Of a stretch of DNA of 53,285 bases, positions 1 to 7,912 are shown in pieces. The notes below the pieces were generated by a model that was not told where the DNA came from, searched no databases, and saw only the letters and a list, made by a program, of their open reading frames with translations. Every line of letters starts with the position of its first letter. Positions within the stretch are counted from its first letter, which is position 1. Made by a program: the position numbers and the translations under genes. Source of the stretch: Bacteroidaceae bacterium (GTDB lineage: Bacteria > Bacteroidota > Bacteroidia > Bacteroidales > Bacteroidaceae); the NCBI GenBank assembly GCA_902362595.1, contig CABIXF010000027.1, positions 1-53,285 on the forward strand. The letters run 5' to 3'.

Positions 1-27
1 TAAAGATACAAAATCTTTAGGTAATAA

Positions 28-59
28 CAATGCCTCGGCTTGGGAAAGTCGGGGCGTTG
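28..59. other. G/C-rich hairpin at left edge, role unknown
   Basis: Bases 28-40 can pair with 47-59 over 13 positions, three of them G-U wobbles, around a 6-nt loop. A smaller hairpin (2-7 with 13-18) precedes it. No T-tract follows on either strand, so it is not a convincing terminator for a gene I can see. It may belong to a gene beyond the window edge. Confidence 0.3.
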
Positions 60-63
60 TCAT

Positions 64-100
64 AAAAAAAGAGGGTATGCATTTTGACACACCCTCTTTT
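64..100 (-). terminator. Intrinsic terminator of rplS
   Basis: The inverted repeat AAAAGAGGGT (67-76) / ACCCTCTTTT (91-100) lies just past the rplS stop codon. Read on the minus strand it ends in a run of T (the A-run at 64-70 on the plus strand). Confidence 0.8.
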
Positions 101-130
101 ATTTTGTCTGTTTTCAGGGAATAGACTGAA

Positions 131-484
131 TTACGCGTTTGCACGTTTTTCCTGAATTCTGGCTTTCTTACCGGTAAGTGCACGCAGGTAATACAATTTA
201 GCGCGGCGAACTTTACCCACTTTGTTGACAGTGATGCTGTCGATAGCCGGAGATTCCAACGGGAAGATACGTTCAACTCCTACTGTTCCTGACATCTTGC
301 GAACAGTGAAACGTTTCTTTTCACCGTGACCTGAAATTTTGATAACAACACCGCGATACAACTGTACACGTTCCTTGCTACCTTCAACGATACGGTATGC
401 TACTGTGATAGTATCACCAGCTTTGAATGAAGGATGCTGTTTGCCAGTAGCAAATGCTTCTTCTGCAATTTTAATTAAATCCAT
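131..484 (-). CDS. rplS: 50S ribosomal protein L19
   Basis: 117-residue L19 of the large ribosomal subunit, which sits near the 30S-50S interface. The protein starts [11 protein letters not shown] and carries the L19 core: FKAGDTITV, the [14 protein letters not shown] stretch, [18 protein letters not shown], and a basic tail ([12 protein letters not shown]). The frame is open upstream to 589, but an exact sigma-ABfr promoter lies at 570-601, so a start there would precede the transcript; 484 is also where L19 similarity begins. The gene is transcribed alone, with its own promoter and terminator. The leader is about 80 nt, long for this genome and a possible place for ribosomal autoregulation (inference). 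Confidence 0.97.
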   Translation of the reverse strand: MDLIKIAEEAFATGKQHPSFKAGDTITVAYRIVEGSKERVQLYRGVVIKISGHGEKKRFTVRKMSGTVGVERIFPLESPAIDSITVNKVGKVRRAKLYYLRALTGKKARIQEKRANA

Positions 485-569
485 GTTTTGTAATAAATTA
501 AATTGTTTGATCGTTACAACGCAACATATCAAGTAACTCTTCTTTGACAGCGATTGCGCGAAAGCGGGA

Positions 570-601
570 CAAAAGTAGTGATTTTCCATGAGGTAGCCAA
601 A
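570..601 (-). promoter_or_regulatory. sigma-ABfr promoter of rplS
   Basis: On the minus strand TTTG (598-601), 20 nt, then TACTTTTG (570-577): an exact match to the Bacteroidetes -33/-7 consensus TTTG - 19 to 21 nt - TAnnTTTG. The predicted transcript start near 563 gives a leader of about 80 nt. Confidence 0.75.
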
Positions 602-659
602 TGTTTCTCTGCTATTTTATTAAAAAATGAGAACGGAATTGTATCGTATTTGCCATTCC

Positions 660-690
660 TTTGTGAGTTTTTCTTTTTTCGCTACTTTTG
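660..690 (+). promoter_or_regulatory. sigma-ABfr promoter of the nucleotidase/GH3 operon
   Basis: TTTG (660-663), 19 nt, TACTTTTG (683-690), an exact consensus match. The start codon at 712 is 22 nt past the -7 box. A TTG at 688 in the same frame overlaps the -7 box and so cannot be the start. It points away from the rplS promoter about 60 nt to the left. Confidence 0.8.
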
Positions 691-711
691 ACTTCAAATA
701 AATATGATTTT

Positions 712-1494
712 ATGAATTACCTGAAAGTTAAAATTGTAAGAGGAATGGCCATCGGTATGCTTGCTGGTTGGCTGTTGGGCAGTTGTAGTTCCAGCTATTC
801 GCTGGTTGGTGTGGAAGGAGGACGTGTGGCCATTACCCGTCAATACGATAATCACTCAGATGCGGAGGCATTCAATATATTGCGACCGTATCAGCAGAAG
901 GTGGATAGCATCATGTCGCCTGTTATCGGACATTCGGCTATGAGTATGAGTGCTTTCCGTCCTGAATCTCCTTTGTCGAACCTGATTGCCGATGTGCTTC
1001 GTCAGGCTGGAGAAACGGCTGTTGGCAAGCCGGTGGATGTAGCTGTCATGAATATGGGAGGAATCCGGAATGCGATGCCCGAAGGGGAAATTACGTTTGG
1101 CACAATATATGAAATTGCACCTTTTGAAAACGCCTTGTGTGTGCTTACCATGGATGGTGCTACGCTCGAAGAACTTTTCAAGCAGATTGCTTCCGTTCAC
1201 GGTGAAGGACTTAGCGGGGCTACGTTGCAGATTGATGAACAAGGACATTTGCTGGAGGCAAGGGTAAACGGTCGTCCGGTGGAAGCAAAGAAAGTTTATA
1301 CGGTAGCGACAATCGATTATCTGGCTGAAGGAAACGATAAGATGGAAGCGTTTCGGAATGCACAGTCGAAGTTGTTTCCGAAAGATGCCTTGTTGAGAAG
1401 TTTGTTATTGGATTATGTGAAGAAATGTGAGCAGAAAGGACAGTTTGTGTCTTCACAAGTGGAAGGGAGAATAAAAGTGAATGCATCCAATTGA
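712..1494 (+). CDS. 5'-nucleotidase C-terminal domain lipoprotein
   Basis: 260-residue lipoprotein. The signal peptide ends in a lipobox-like LGSC, so the mature protein begins with a lipidated Cys followed by SSSYS. The rest corresponds to the substrate-binding C-terminal domain of UshA-type 5'-nucleotidases: SNLIADVLRQAG, VAVMNMGGIRNAMPEGEITFG, ENALCVLTMDG and VATIDYLAEGND match the family's conserved blocks. In UshA this domain follows the metallophosphatase domain on one chain; here it is a separate protein encoded just upstream of that partner (17-nt gap). It has no metal ligands of its own, so activity presumably needs the product of the next gene. It is likely envelope-anchored and acts in nucleotide or sugar-nucleotide dephosphorylation (inference). 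Confidence 0.9.
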   Translation: MNYLKVKIVRGMAIGMLAGWLLGSCSSSYSLVGVEGGRVAITRQYDNHSDAEAFNILRPYQQKVDSIMSPVIGHSAMSMSAFRPESPLSNLIADVLRQAGETAVGKPVDVAVMNMGGIRNAMPEGEITFGTIYEIAPFENALCVLTMDGATLEELFKQIASVHGEGLSGATLQIDEQGHLLEARVNGRPVEAKKVYTVATIDYLAEGNDKMEAFRNAQSKLFPKDALLRSLLLDYVKKCEQKGQFVSSQVEGRIKVNASN

Positions 1495-1511
1495 ATAGAA
1501 AGGGAAAAAAT

Positions 1512-2354
1512 ATGAAAAAAATATATTGCTTGTGGCTGATGTGTCTGTTGGCTGGTGTGGTGGCGGCTCAGTCGGTAAAAGAATTGTATATATTTCACAC
1601 CAACGATATGCATAGCCGTATAGAACCGTTTGCGACTTATTTCCCGGATTCAGTGTTGGCCGGGAAAGCGGGTATGTTACGTCGGGCAACGTTTGTCAAG
1701 GAACAACGGAGAGAACATAAGGATTTGTTGCTTTTTGATTCGGGTGACTTTTCACAAGGAAGTCCTTATTATAATATGTTCAAAGGAGAAGTGGAAATCA
1801 AGATGATGAATGAAATGGGATATGATGCAGGCACCATTGGCAATCATGAATTTGATTTTGGGCTGGACAACATGGCTCGTTTGTTCAAAATGGCGAAGTT
1901 CCCGATAGTTTGTGCCAATTATGATGTAACCGGAACAGTACTCGAAGGATTGGTGAAAGAATATACAATTATCGAGCGGAACGGTATCCGTATCGGAGTC
2001 TTTGGACTGGGTGCTGAACTCGACGGACTTGTGGCACATGCTAATTATGGGAATGTGAAGTTTGAAGATCCGGTTTCCGAAGGACAGCGTGTGGCCGATT
2101 TGTTGAAGAATCAGGAACATTGTGATTTGGTGATTTGTTTGTCGCATCTGGGCTGGAAGGGAGAACCCTACTCTGACGTGGAACTGGTTGAAAATACTCG
2201 TAATATTGATATTGTATTGGGAGGACATTCTCATTCTTTCTTTGACGGCCCCAAGTTTTATAAGAATCTTGACGGGGTGGAAGTGCCTGTACAGCAGATG
2301 GGGAAACATGCAGCTTTCGTCGGAAAGATGGTGGTTAAGATGCAGAAAAATTAA
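1512..2354 (+). CDS. Secreted metallophosphatase, 5'-nucleotidase N-terminal domain
   Basis: 280 residues with a cleavable signal peptide (about 1-20, ending VVAAQ). The calcineurin-like metallophosphatase signature is complete: D32-x-H34 in NDMH, GD 78-79, GNHE 110-113, SH 211-212 and GGHSH 237-241, the ligands for a two-metal centre. It corresponds to the N-terminal half of UshA/5'-nucleotidase/2',3'-cyclic phosphodiesterases. It lacks the C-terminal substrate-binding domain, which is the preceding gene. A TTG at 1491 in frame is possible, but the ATG at 1512 directly begins the signal peptide (MKKIYC). Second gene of a three-gene operon; the next gene follows after 12 nt. Confidence 0.92.
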   Translation: MKKIYCLWLMCLLAGVVAAQSVKELYIFHTNDMHSRIEPFATYFPDSVLAGKAGMLRRATFVKEQRREHKDLLLFDSGDFSQGSPYYNMFKGEVEIKMMNEMGYDAGTIGNHEFDFGLDNMARLFKMAKFPIVCANYDVTGTVLEGLVKEYTIIERNGIRIGVFGLGAELDGLVAHANYGNVKFEDPVSEGQRVADLLKNQEHCDLVICLSHLGWKGEPYSDVELVENTRNIDIVLGGHSHSFFDGPKFYKNLDGVEVPVQQMGKHAAFVGKMVVKMQKN

Positions 2355-2366
2355 AAGGAAGAAAAT

Positions 2367-5336
2367 ATGAAGAGACAAGTTTTATGCAGTGTGGTACTGT
2401 GTTTGCTGGCCGTAGCGGGGATTTCCGCGCAAGGTCCTGCACTCCTGAACGGGATACGGGACACTGCGGCTTGCCGTAAATGGGTAGACAGGCAGATGGA
2501 ACGCATGACCCTGAAACAGAAGGTCGGGCAGTTGTTTATCTATACTCTTCAGCCGGTCGTTACTCAGTATAATAAAAATGTGTTGCGTAAGGCAGTTGAA
2601 GATTATGCTGTGGGTGGATTGTTGTTTACCGGTGGAGAGGCTCGGAAGCAGGTACAGCTGACCAATTATGCCCAGTCGTATGCTTCTGTACCACTGATGG
2701 TGACTTTCGATGGAGAGTGGGGACTGGGAATGCGGTTGAAAGGTACCCCCTCGTTCCCTTACAATCGCGTACTAGGATGCATACAGAATGATTCATTGTT
2801 GTATGCCTATGGAAAAGAAGTGGCTCGTCAGTGTCATACAGTAGGAGTACAGGTGAATTTCGCCCCTGTCGCAGACGTAGACAACAATCCTCAGAACCCG
2901 GTAATTAATTTTCGCTCGTTCGGTAGTGACCCAAAGCGGGTGGCCGATAAGGTGGTATCCTATACAAGAGGGTTGGAAGAAGGGGGAGTGCTGGCGGTAT
3001 GCAAACATTTTCCCGGGCATGGAGATACGGAAATCGACTCGCACAAGGCTTTGCCGGAATTGAGTTTCGACCGTTCTCGTTTGGATAGTATCGAACTTTA
3101 TCCTTTTCGTAAGGCTATAGAGGCTGGCATCGGAGGGGTAATGGTGGGGCACCTTCATGCACCGGTGCTGGGAGAGGAACCTGCGTCTATTTCTCAGCAA
3201 GTCATCATGCATACTCTGATAGAGGAATTACGTTTTCAGGGGTTGGTGGTGACCGATGCGTTGGAAATGAAAGGAATTGCAGGACATGACGATGTCTGTG
3301 CACTTGCATTGATGGCTGGGAATGATATGCTGCTGGCTCCTCGTAATTTGAAGAAAGAGATTGATGGAGTGATGACAGCTCTAAAAAAAGGAACATTGTC
3401 AAAGGAAGAAATTGACAGGAAATGTCGGAAGGTGTTGACTTTTAAGTATGCACTGGGACTTTCAGACTGGCATGATGTGGCAGAAGATGGCATTGAAGAA
3501 AAATTGCAGACGCCGGAGTTATCAGAACTTCAGCAAGAATTGGCTAAGGCTGCAGTAACGGTTTTAAAAGATTCTTCCGCCTTGCTCCCGCTCGATTTGT
3601 CAGTGTCGGGTACTGTCTTGTTGAGTGTATCTTCTTCTCTTTCGGAAGCTTATCCATTTTATAATCAGTTGCATCAGGGCTTTCCACTCAGCTGGATACA
3701 TGCCGATGCCGATTCGCTGGAGGTGATTGCTACCCGTTTGCGTCCGGCGCAGCGGATTTTGGTGGCCTTGCATTCGCAAGAGGTAGAACCCTATGCTTCT
3801 TTATTGGAAAATCTGGCTGCCGACAAGCCGTTGGCTCTAGTATGTTTTGAAGATATGAAGGTGCTGGAGAAGATTCCAGAAGCGGTCCGTCATGCGTCGA
3901 CGGTTGTTCTGGCTCATTCCGATGAGGCTTACCTTCAGCGTGAGGTGGCCGACCTGTTTTTAGGTAATGCTTGTGCCAACGGACGTCTTTCCATTCCACT
4001 GGCTGGAATGTTCAAGGCAGGCAGTGGGATTACAATCGATCCGGATGCTCCCCGAAAATATTGTCCGGCAGATTTGGGAATGGATGCTTCCATTTTGGCA
4101 CATATTGACAGCATTGCTGAGGAAGGTATCCGGCTGGGAGCCTATCCAGGTTGCCATGTGATGGTTCTGAGGGAAGGATTGCCCGTGTATAACAAATGTT
4201 TTGGATATTATACGTATGAAGGAAAGAATCCGGTCAAGGAAAACAGTTTGTATGACTTGGCTTCACTGACGAAAGTGACAGCTACTCTGCTGGCAGTTAT
4301 GAAGTTGTATGATGAAGGTAAATTCGGACTTACCGATAGGGTATCTGATTATTTGCCTGTTTTAAAGAAGACGGATAAATCGCGTATTACGGTGCAAGAC
4401 TTGCTGTTTCATGAGTCTGGACTTCCTGCTTATCTGCCTTTTTATGAAGAAGCTGTCGACATGAAGTCGTGCAAGGGAGAATTGTTCCGGAAGAAGCCCG
4501 ATAAGAATCACACTTTGAAATTGGCTGAGAATGTGTATGCTTGCAATGATTTTCGTTATAATCCGGAGTGGGTATCACATACTCCGTCGGCTGAATATTC
4601 GCTTCAGGTGGCCGATAGCCTGTTCTTGAAACCGGAGTTTAGCCAGCACGTCATGGAACAGATTGTGAAAGCTCCCCTGAAGGGAAAATCCTATCGCTAC
4701 AGTTGCCTGAATTTCATGCTTCTCAAAGAGATGGTAGAGAAAATAACAGGTATGCCGATGGATTTATATCTTGACAGTGTATTTTATACTCCGATGGGAT
4801 TAAGACATACGGCTTTCCGTCCTTTGCGTAAGTTTGCGAAGGAAGAGATTGTCCCTTCAGTAAAGGAGGATTATCTCCGTGGGGGGCTGCTGCAAGGCTT
4901 TGTGCAGGATGAGGCAGCAGCTTTCATGGGAGGGGTTTCCGGAAATGCCGGTTTGTTTGCTACAGCGCACGATGTGGCAAAAATTGCGCAGATGTGGTTG
5001 GATAAAGGAGTCTGTGGAGACCGGAGGTATTTGAGCCGGGCAACTTGCGAACTGTTCATGACTCTGAAATCCCGCAGCAGCCGTCGGGGACTGGGATTTG
5101 ACAAGCCCGATGTGGACCATCCGGAGAATAGTCCTTGTACGCCTGAAGCTCCGGCTTCTGTGTTTGGACATACTGGATATACGGGTACTTGTGTCTGGGT
5201 GGACCCGGAGCATGAATTGGTTTTTGTGTTCTTGAGCAATCGTACGTATCCTTCTGCACTTGGACCGAACAATTTGGTTCGCTATAATATCCGGACACGG
5301 ATACAACAGGCAATGTACCAGTCTTTAATGCGTTGA
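2367..5336 (+). CDS. GH3 beta-N-acetylglucosaminidase fused to serine hydrolase (class C beta-lactamase fold)
   Basis: 989 residues with a signal peptide (about 1-21). Residues 35-370 form a GH3 NagZ-like catalytic domain: KHFPGHG at 213-219, DSH at 224-226 (the His of the NagZ Asp-His dyad) and VTDALEMKGI with the nucleophile Asp297. A GH3 C-terminal alpha/beta region follows to about 560. Residues 570-985 are a serine beta-lactamase/D-Ala-D-Ala-peptidase-like domain: SLTK (Ser633, Lys636), a YSC variant of the Y-x-N motif at 778-780, and HTG at 935-937. The pairing suggests one secreted enzyme removing GlcNAc from muropeptides and acting on their peptide part (inference). It closes the operon with the split 5'-nucleotidase. 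No terminator is obvious after it. Confidence 0.93.
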   Translation: MKRQVLCSVVLCLLAVAGISAQGPALLNGIRDTAACRKWVDRQMERMTLKQKVGQLFIYTLQPVVTQYNKNVLRKAVEDYAVGGLLFTGGEARKQVQLTNYAQSYASVPLMVTFDGEWGLGMRLKGTPSFPYNRVLGCIQNDSLLYAYGKEVARQCHTVGVQVNFAPVADVDNNPQNPVINFRSFGSDPKRVADKVVSYTRGLEEGGVLAVCKHFPGHGDTEIDSHKALPELSFDRSRLDSIELYPFRKAIEAGIGGVMVGHLHAPVLGEEPASISQQVIMHTLIEELRFQGLVVTDALEMKGIAGHDDVCALALMAGNDMLLAPRNLKKEIDGVMTALKKGTLSKEEIDRKCRKVLTFKYALGLSDWHDVAEDGIEEKLQTPELSELQQELAKAAVTVLKDSSALLPLDLSVSGTVLLSVSSSLSEAYPFYNQLHQGFPLSWIHADADSLEVIATRLRPAQRILVALHSQEVEPYASLLENLAADKPLALVCFEDMKVLEKIPEAVRHASTVVLAHSDEAYLQREVADLFLGNACANGRLSIPLAGMFKAGSGITIDPDAPRKYCPADLGMDASILAHIDSIAEEGIRLGAYPGCHVMVLREGLPVYNKCFGYYTYEGKNPVKENSLYDLASLTKVTATLLAVMKLYDEGKFGLTDRVSDYLPVLKKTDKSRITVQDLLFHESGLPAYLPFYEEAVDMKSCKGELFRKKPDKNHTLKLAENVYACNDFRYNPEWVSHTPSAEYSLQVADSLFLKPEFSQHVMEQIVKAPLKGKSYRYSCLNFMLLKEMVEKITGMPMDLYLDSVFYTPMGLRHTAFRPLRKFAKEEIVPSVKEDYLRGGLLQGFVQDEAAAFMGGVSGNAGLFATAHDVAKIAQMWLDKGVCGDRRYLSRATCELFMTLKSRSSRRGLGFDKPDVDHPENSPCTPEAPASVFGHTGYTGTCVWVDPEHELVFVFLSNRTYPSALGPNNLVRYNIRTRIQQAMYQSLMR

Positions 5337-5381
5337 TGTTATTTAGACGGGATATAAATTGGCTAGAAAATGCAAACTGGA

Positions 5382-5413
5382 TGTGACAACTGATTGGAAA
5401 AAGATTAACTTTG
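5382..5413 (+). promoter_or_regulatory. sigma-ABfr promoter of the ferredoxin gene
   Basis: TAACTTTG (5406-5413) is an exact -7 box. TGTG (5382-5385), 20 nt upstream, matches the -33 box with one mismatch. The start codon is 45 nt past the -7 box. Confidence 0.65.
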
Positions 5414-5457
5414 CACTATCAAATTAGGACTAATAATAACTTAACTTTTTTACAACA

Positions 5458-5625
5458 ATGGCTTACGTAATTAGTGACGATTGTATCGCTTGCGGTACTT
5501 GTATCGATGAATGCCCGGTAGGAGCAATCTCAGAAGGTGATAAATATTCAATCAATCCGGACGCTTGCACAGAATGTGGAACTTGTGCTGACGTTTGTCC
5601 TTCTGAAGCAATTCACCTGGGATAA
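5458..5625 (+). CDS. 2[4Fe-4S] ferredoxin, 55 residues
   Basis: Small open frame from ATG 5458 to TAA 5623-5625, coding 55 residues that begin MAYVISDDCIACGTC. Two clostridial-type CxxCxxCxxxCP motifs are complete (CIACGTCIDECP and CTECGTCADVCP), so the protein should bind two [4Fe-4S] clusters and act as a cytoplasmic low-potential electron carrier. Length and motif spacing are typical of clostridial ferredoxins. It is transcribed alone: own promoter upstream, strong terminator immediately downstream. The first half and second half resemble each other, as in the ancient duplication of the family. Its redox partners cannot be told from the neighbours; anaerobic oxidoreductases such as PFOR are the usual ones. 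Confidence 0.95.
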   Translation: MAYVISDDCIACGTCIDECPVGAISEGDKYSINPDACTECGTCADVCPSEAIHLG

Positions 5626-5649
5626 TCGCATCGTCTGTATGACACACAA

Positions 5650-5685
5650 TAAGGGAACTCTTTTCGGGTTCCCTTATTTTTTTTT
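5650..5685 (+). terminator. Intrinsic terminator of the ferredoxin gene
   Basis: A perfect 9-bp stem TAAGGGAAC (5650-5658) / GTTCCCTTA (5668-5676) is followed by nine T (5677-5685), starting 25 nt after the stop codon. Confidence 0.9.
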
Positions 5686-5727
5686 GTGGTTTTGAGAAGA
5701 CATTTGAAGACTTTTGATACCTGTGAA

Positions 5728-5854
5728 AAAACGTAAGGGCGTTCGGGGTAAAACGCTTCGACGTTTGATTCAAAACGTCAAAGCGTTTTAGATCAAACGT
5801 CGAAGCGTTTCCTTTCAAATGTCAAAGCGTTTTACTTGAAACGCTTAGGCGTTT
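5728..5854. repeat. Array of six 16-nt dyad units with 22-nt period
   Basis: Units begin at 5728, 5751, 5773, 5795, 5817 and 5839; spacings are 23, 22, 22, 22 and 22 nt. Each has the form AAACG-6 nt-CGTTT or a close variant; for example AAACGCTTCGACGTTT at 5751 is the exact reverse complement of AAACGTCGAAGCGTTT at 5795. Units 5773 (AAACGTCAAAGCGTTT) and 5817 (AAATGTCAAAGCGTTT) are the same type. The linkers of about 6 nt vary. The array lies between two convergent genes, bracketed by their terminators, and holds no promoter or credible gene. It is not a CRISPR: the repeats are too short and the spacers are only 6 nt. Two further arrays of the same period are in this window. Confidence 0.85.
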
Positions 5855-5863
5855 TGGAGGGCA

Positions 5864-5900
5864 TAAAAAAACAGCTCTGGAAATCTTTCCCCAGAGCTGT
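5864..5900 (-). terminator. Intrinsic terminator of the aminotransferase gene
   Basis: ACAGCTCTGG (5871-5880) pairs perfectly with CCAGAGCTGT (5891-5900). On the minus strand the stem is followed by a seven-T run (A-run 5864-5870 on plus). Confidence 0.9.
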
Positions 5901-5923
5901 TTTGTCATATTATTCTGACGATG

Positions 5924-7117
5924 TTATTTCAGGCGGGCCAAAGTTTCCTTGATGCGACGCATAGATTCCACGATGTTTTCGTCGGAAGTGGCGTAGCTCA
6001 TACGGATGCATTCAGGCGCTCCGAAAGAAGTACCGCCTACGCAAGCCACGTGGCCTACTTCCAGCAGGTACATAGCCAAGTCATCGGCATTGTTGATTAC
6101 GCGGTCGCCGTCTTTCTTTCCGAAGAAAGAATCACATTTCGGGAATAGGTAGAAGGCTCCCTGCGGTACGTTCACTTCGAATCCCGGGATTTCTTTTGCC
6201 AGTTTCACAATCAGGTCGCGGCGGCGTTCGAATGCCTTGCGCATTTCTTCTACCGGAGCCTGTGTGCCTGTGTAAGCAGCTTCAGCGGCTTTCTGTGATA
6301 CAGAGCAAGGTCCTGAAGTGTACTGTCCCTGCAATTTGTTCACACCTTTTACAATCCATTCCGGACCAGCGATGAAACCGATACGCCATCCCGTCATAGC
6401 GTATGCCTTTGATACACCGTTGACAATGACTACACGGTCTTTGATGTCAGCAAACTGAGCGATGCTTTGGTGTTTGCCGATGTAGTTGATATGTTCGTAG
6501 ATTTCGTCGGCAATGACGATGACACGTTCGTGTTTAGCGATGACTTCTGCCAGTCCTTTCAGTTCTTCCTTTGAATAGACAGAACCTGTCGGGTTAGACG
6601 GAGAGCAAAGAATCAGGGCACGGGTCTTGGGAGTGATGGCAGCTTCCAACTGGGCCGGAGTGATTTTGAAGTCTTGTTCGATACCTGCGCGTACGATGAC
6701 CGGAGTACCTTCAGCCAGTTTCACCATTTCCGGATAGCTTACCCAGAAAGGAGCCGGAACAATCACTTCGTCACCTTTGTTGACCAGTGCCAGGATGGTG
6801 TTGCAGACAGACTGCTTGGCACCGTTTGCACAGCTGATTTGAGCGGCGGTGTATTCCAGACCGTTTTCATTTTTCAGTTTTGCCACGATGGCGTTGCGCA
6901 GTGCCGGATAGCCGGCTACGGGTGAATAACGAGAGTAGTTTTCGTCAATGGCCTTTTTGGCCGCTTCTTTGATGTGGTCAGGAGTGTTGAAATCCGGTTC
7001 TCCCACACTCAGGTTGATGACGTCAACCCCCTGAGCTTTAAGTTCACTACTTTTCTGTGACATAGCCAGTGTAGCCGAAGGCGACAGGCTGTTCAAACGA
7101 TCTGAAAGTTGGTTCAT
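5924..7117 (-). CDS. Pyridoxal-phosphate aminotransferase, aspartate aminotransferase type
   Basis: 397 residues, the normal size of class I/II fold-type-I aminotransferases of the Ib aspartate aminotransferase group. Visible landmarks: the N-terminal LSVGEPDFNTP, SPSNPTGSVY with N175, D204 and Y207 around ADEIYEH, and VNGVSKAYAMTGWRIGF in which K237 is the Schiff-base lysine. YATSDENI and the earlier RMSYA near the end carry the carboxylate-binding Arg. It would transfer an amino group between aspartate and 2-oxoglutarate in the cytoplasm; related enzymes also act on aromatic or prephenate substrates, so substrate range is inferred from family. A terminator separates it from the upstream Bax-inhibitor gene, so it should have its own promoter, which I could not place with certainty. 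Confidence 0.9.
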   Translation of the reverse strand: MNQLSDRLNSLSPSATLAMSQKSSELKAQGVDVINLSVGEPDFNTPDHIKEAAKKAIDENYSRYSPVAGYPALRNAIVAKLKNENGLEYTAAQISCANGAKQSVCNTILALVNKGDEVIVPAPFWVSYPEMVKLAEGTPVIVRAGIEQDFKITPAQLEAAITPKTRALILCSPSNPTGSVYSKEELKGLAEVIAKHERVIVIADEIYEHINYIGKHQSIAQFADIKDRVVIVNGVSKAYAMTGWRIGFIAGPEWIVKGVNKLQGQYTSGPCSVSQKAAEAAYTGTQAPVEEMRKAFERRRDLIVKLAKEIPGFEVNVPQGAFYLFPKCDSFFGKKDGDRVINNADDLAMYLLEVGHVACVGGTSFGAPECIRMSYATSDENIVESMRRIKETLARLK

Positions 7118-7154
7118 GTTATTGTGTTATTAAAGTTGGAAATTCTTTGCAAAA

Positions 7155-7192
7155 GAAGCTAATTTCTTTCACATATAAAAGAAATTAGCTTC
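7155..7192 (-). terminator. Hairpin terminator of the lptF/G-ribBA-BI1 operon
   Basis: A perfect 15-bp inverted repeat GAAGCTAATTTCTTT (7155-7169) / AAAGAAATTAGCTTC (7178-7192) with an 8-nt loop lies 9 nt after the stop of the Bax-inhibitor gene. On the minus strand the stem is followed by TTTT. It separates this operon from the aminotransferase gene. Confidence 0.75.
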
Positions 7193-7201
7193 GAAAAAGG
7201 T

Positions 7202-7903
7202 TTATTTTCTGTCTCCAAGTATCCGGAGGAGATAAATGAACAAGTTGATGAAGTCGAGATACAAAGTCAAGGCTCCCATCAGGGCTATCTTCTGTGTGGT
7301 TTCGTTGACTTCAATGTCGTCGTGCGACAGGAGTTGCTTGATTTTCTGTGAATCATAGGCTGTAAGTCCCACAAAGAGCAGCACGCCGATGTAGGAAATA
7401 ATCATGTCCATCATCGTGTTGTGCAGGAAGATGTTCACCAGTGAGGCGATAATCAGTCCGATTACTCCCATCAGGCAAAGACTGCCGATGCGGGTAAGGT
7501 CTTTCTTGGTGATATAACCGTATAAGGCCGTTACTCCGAATGTTCCGGCTGTCACAAAGAAGGTCGTGGCAATGGAACTGAGGGTATAAATCAGAAAGAG
7601 CACAGACATCGTGACCCCGTTCAGAACTGAATAGGCGATGAACAGGAGGGTAGCCGTGGTGAAGCTGATTTTATGTATGCGGGCAGAAAGATACATCACC
7701 AAGGCCACTTCGGCAATCAGTAAGCCCCAGAACAAGATGGAATTCTGCATCATGGCCTCAATGAGGGTGTACGATTTGGCCACATACATGGCTACAAAGC
7801 CCGTAATGACCAATGCCAGCGTCATCCAAATGTATACACTGCGAAACAAAGCGGTCTGCGCAGCCTTGCTGGCATAACTTTTTACTAAATTGTTTGTTTC
7901 CAT
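7202..7903 (-). CDS. Bax inhibitor-1 / YccA family membrane protein
   Basis: 233 residues with about seven hydrophobic segments, as expected for the BI-1/TMBIM family. Landmarks are VYIWMTLALVITGFVAMYVA near residues 24-43, repeated helices through the centre, the conserved ALTLYLDFINLF block near 213-224 and a short charged C-terminus. BI-1 homologues are proton-sensitive calcium-leak channels in the few bacterial cases studied, and E. coli YccA interacts with the FtsH protease; a role in the inner membrane is secure, a precise function here is not. The start is 9 nt after the ribBA stop, so it is the last gene of the lptF/G-ribBA operon. Confidence 0.9.
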   Translation of the reverse strand: METNNLVKSYASKAAQTALFRSVYIWMTLALVITGFVAMYVAKSYTLIEAMMQNSILFWGLLIAEVALVMYLSARIHKISFTTATLLFIAYSVLNGVTMSVLFLIYTLSSIATTFFVTAGTFGVTALYGYITKKDLTRIGSLCLMGVIGLIIASLVNIFLHNTMMDMIISYIGVLLFVGLTAYDSQKIKQLLSHDDIEVNETTQKIALMGALTLYLDFINLFIYLLRILGDRK

Positions 7904-7912
7904 ACGTCTTGA

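Noticed and set aside
485..589. N-terminal extension of ribosomal protein L19
   Set aside because: The added part lies upstream of the predicted transcript start of the exact promoter at 570-601 and does not belong to the L19 family.
4857..5313. Long minus-strand frames opposite the GH3 fusion gene (and similar ones opposite the A2M and pot genes)
   Set aside because: They lack family motifs, are rich in Ser, Pro and His as expected from antisense reading, and lie fully inside well-supported genes.
5728..5854. CRISPR array
   Set aside because: Units are 12-16 nt with 6-10 nt between them; CRISPR repeats and spacers are each over 20 nt, and no cas genes are near.
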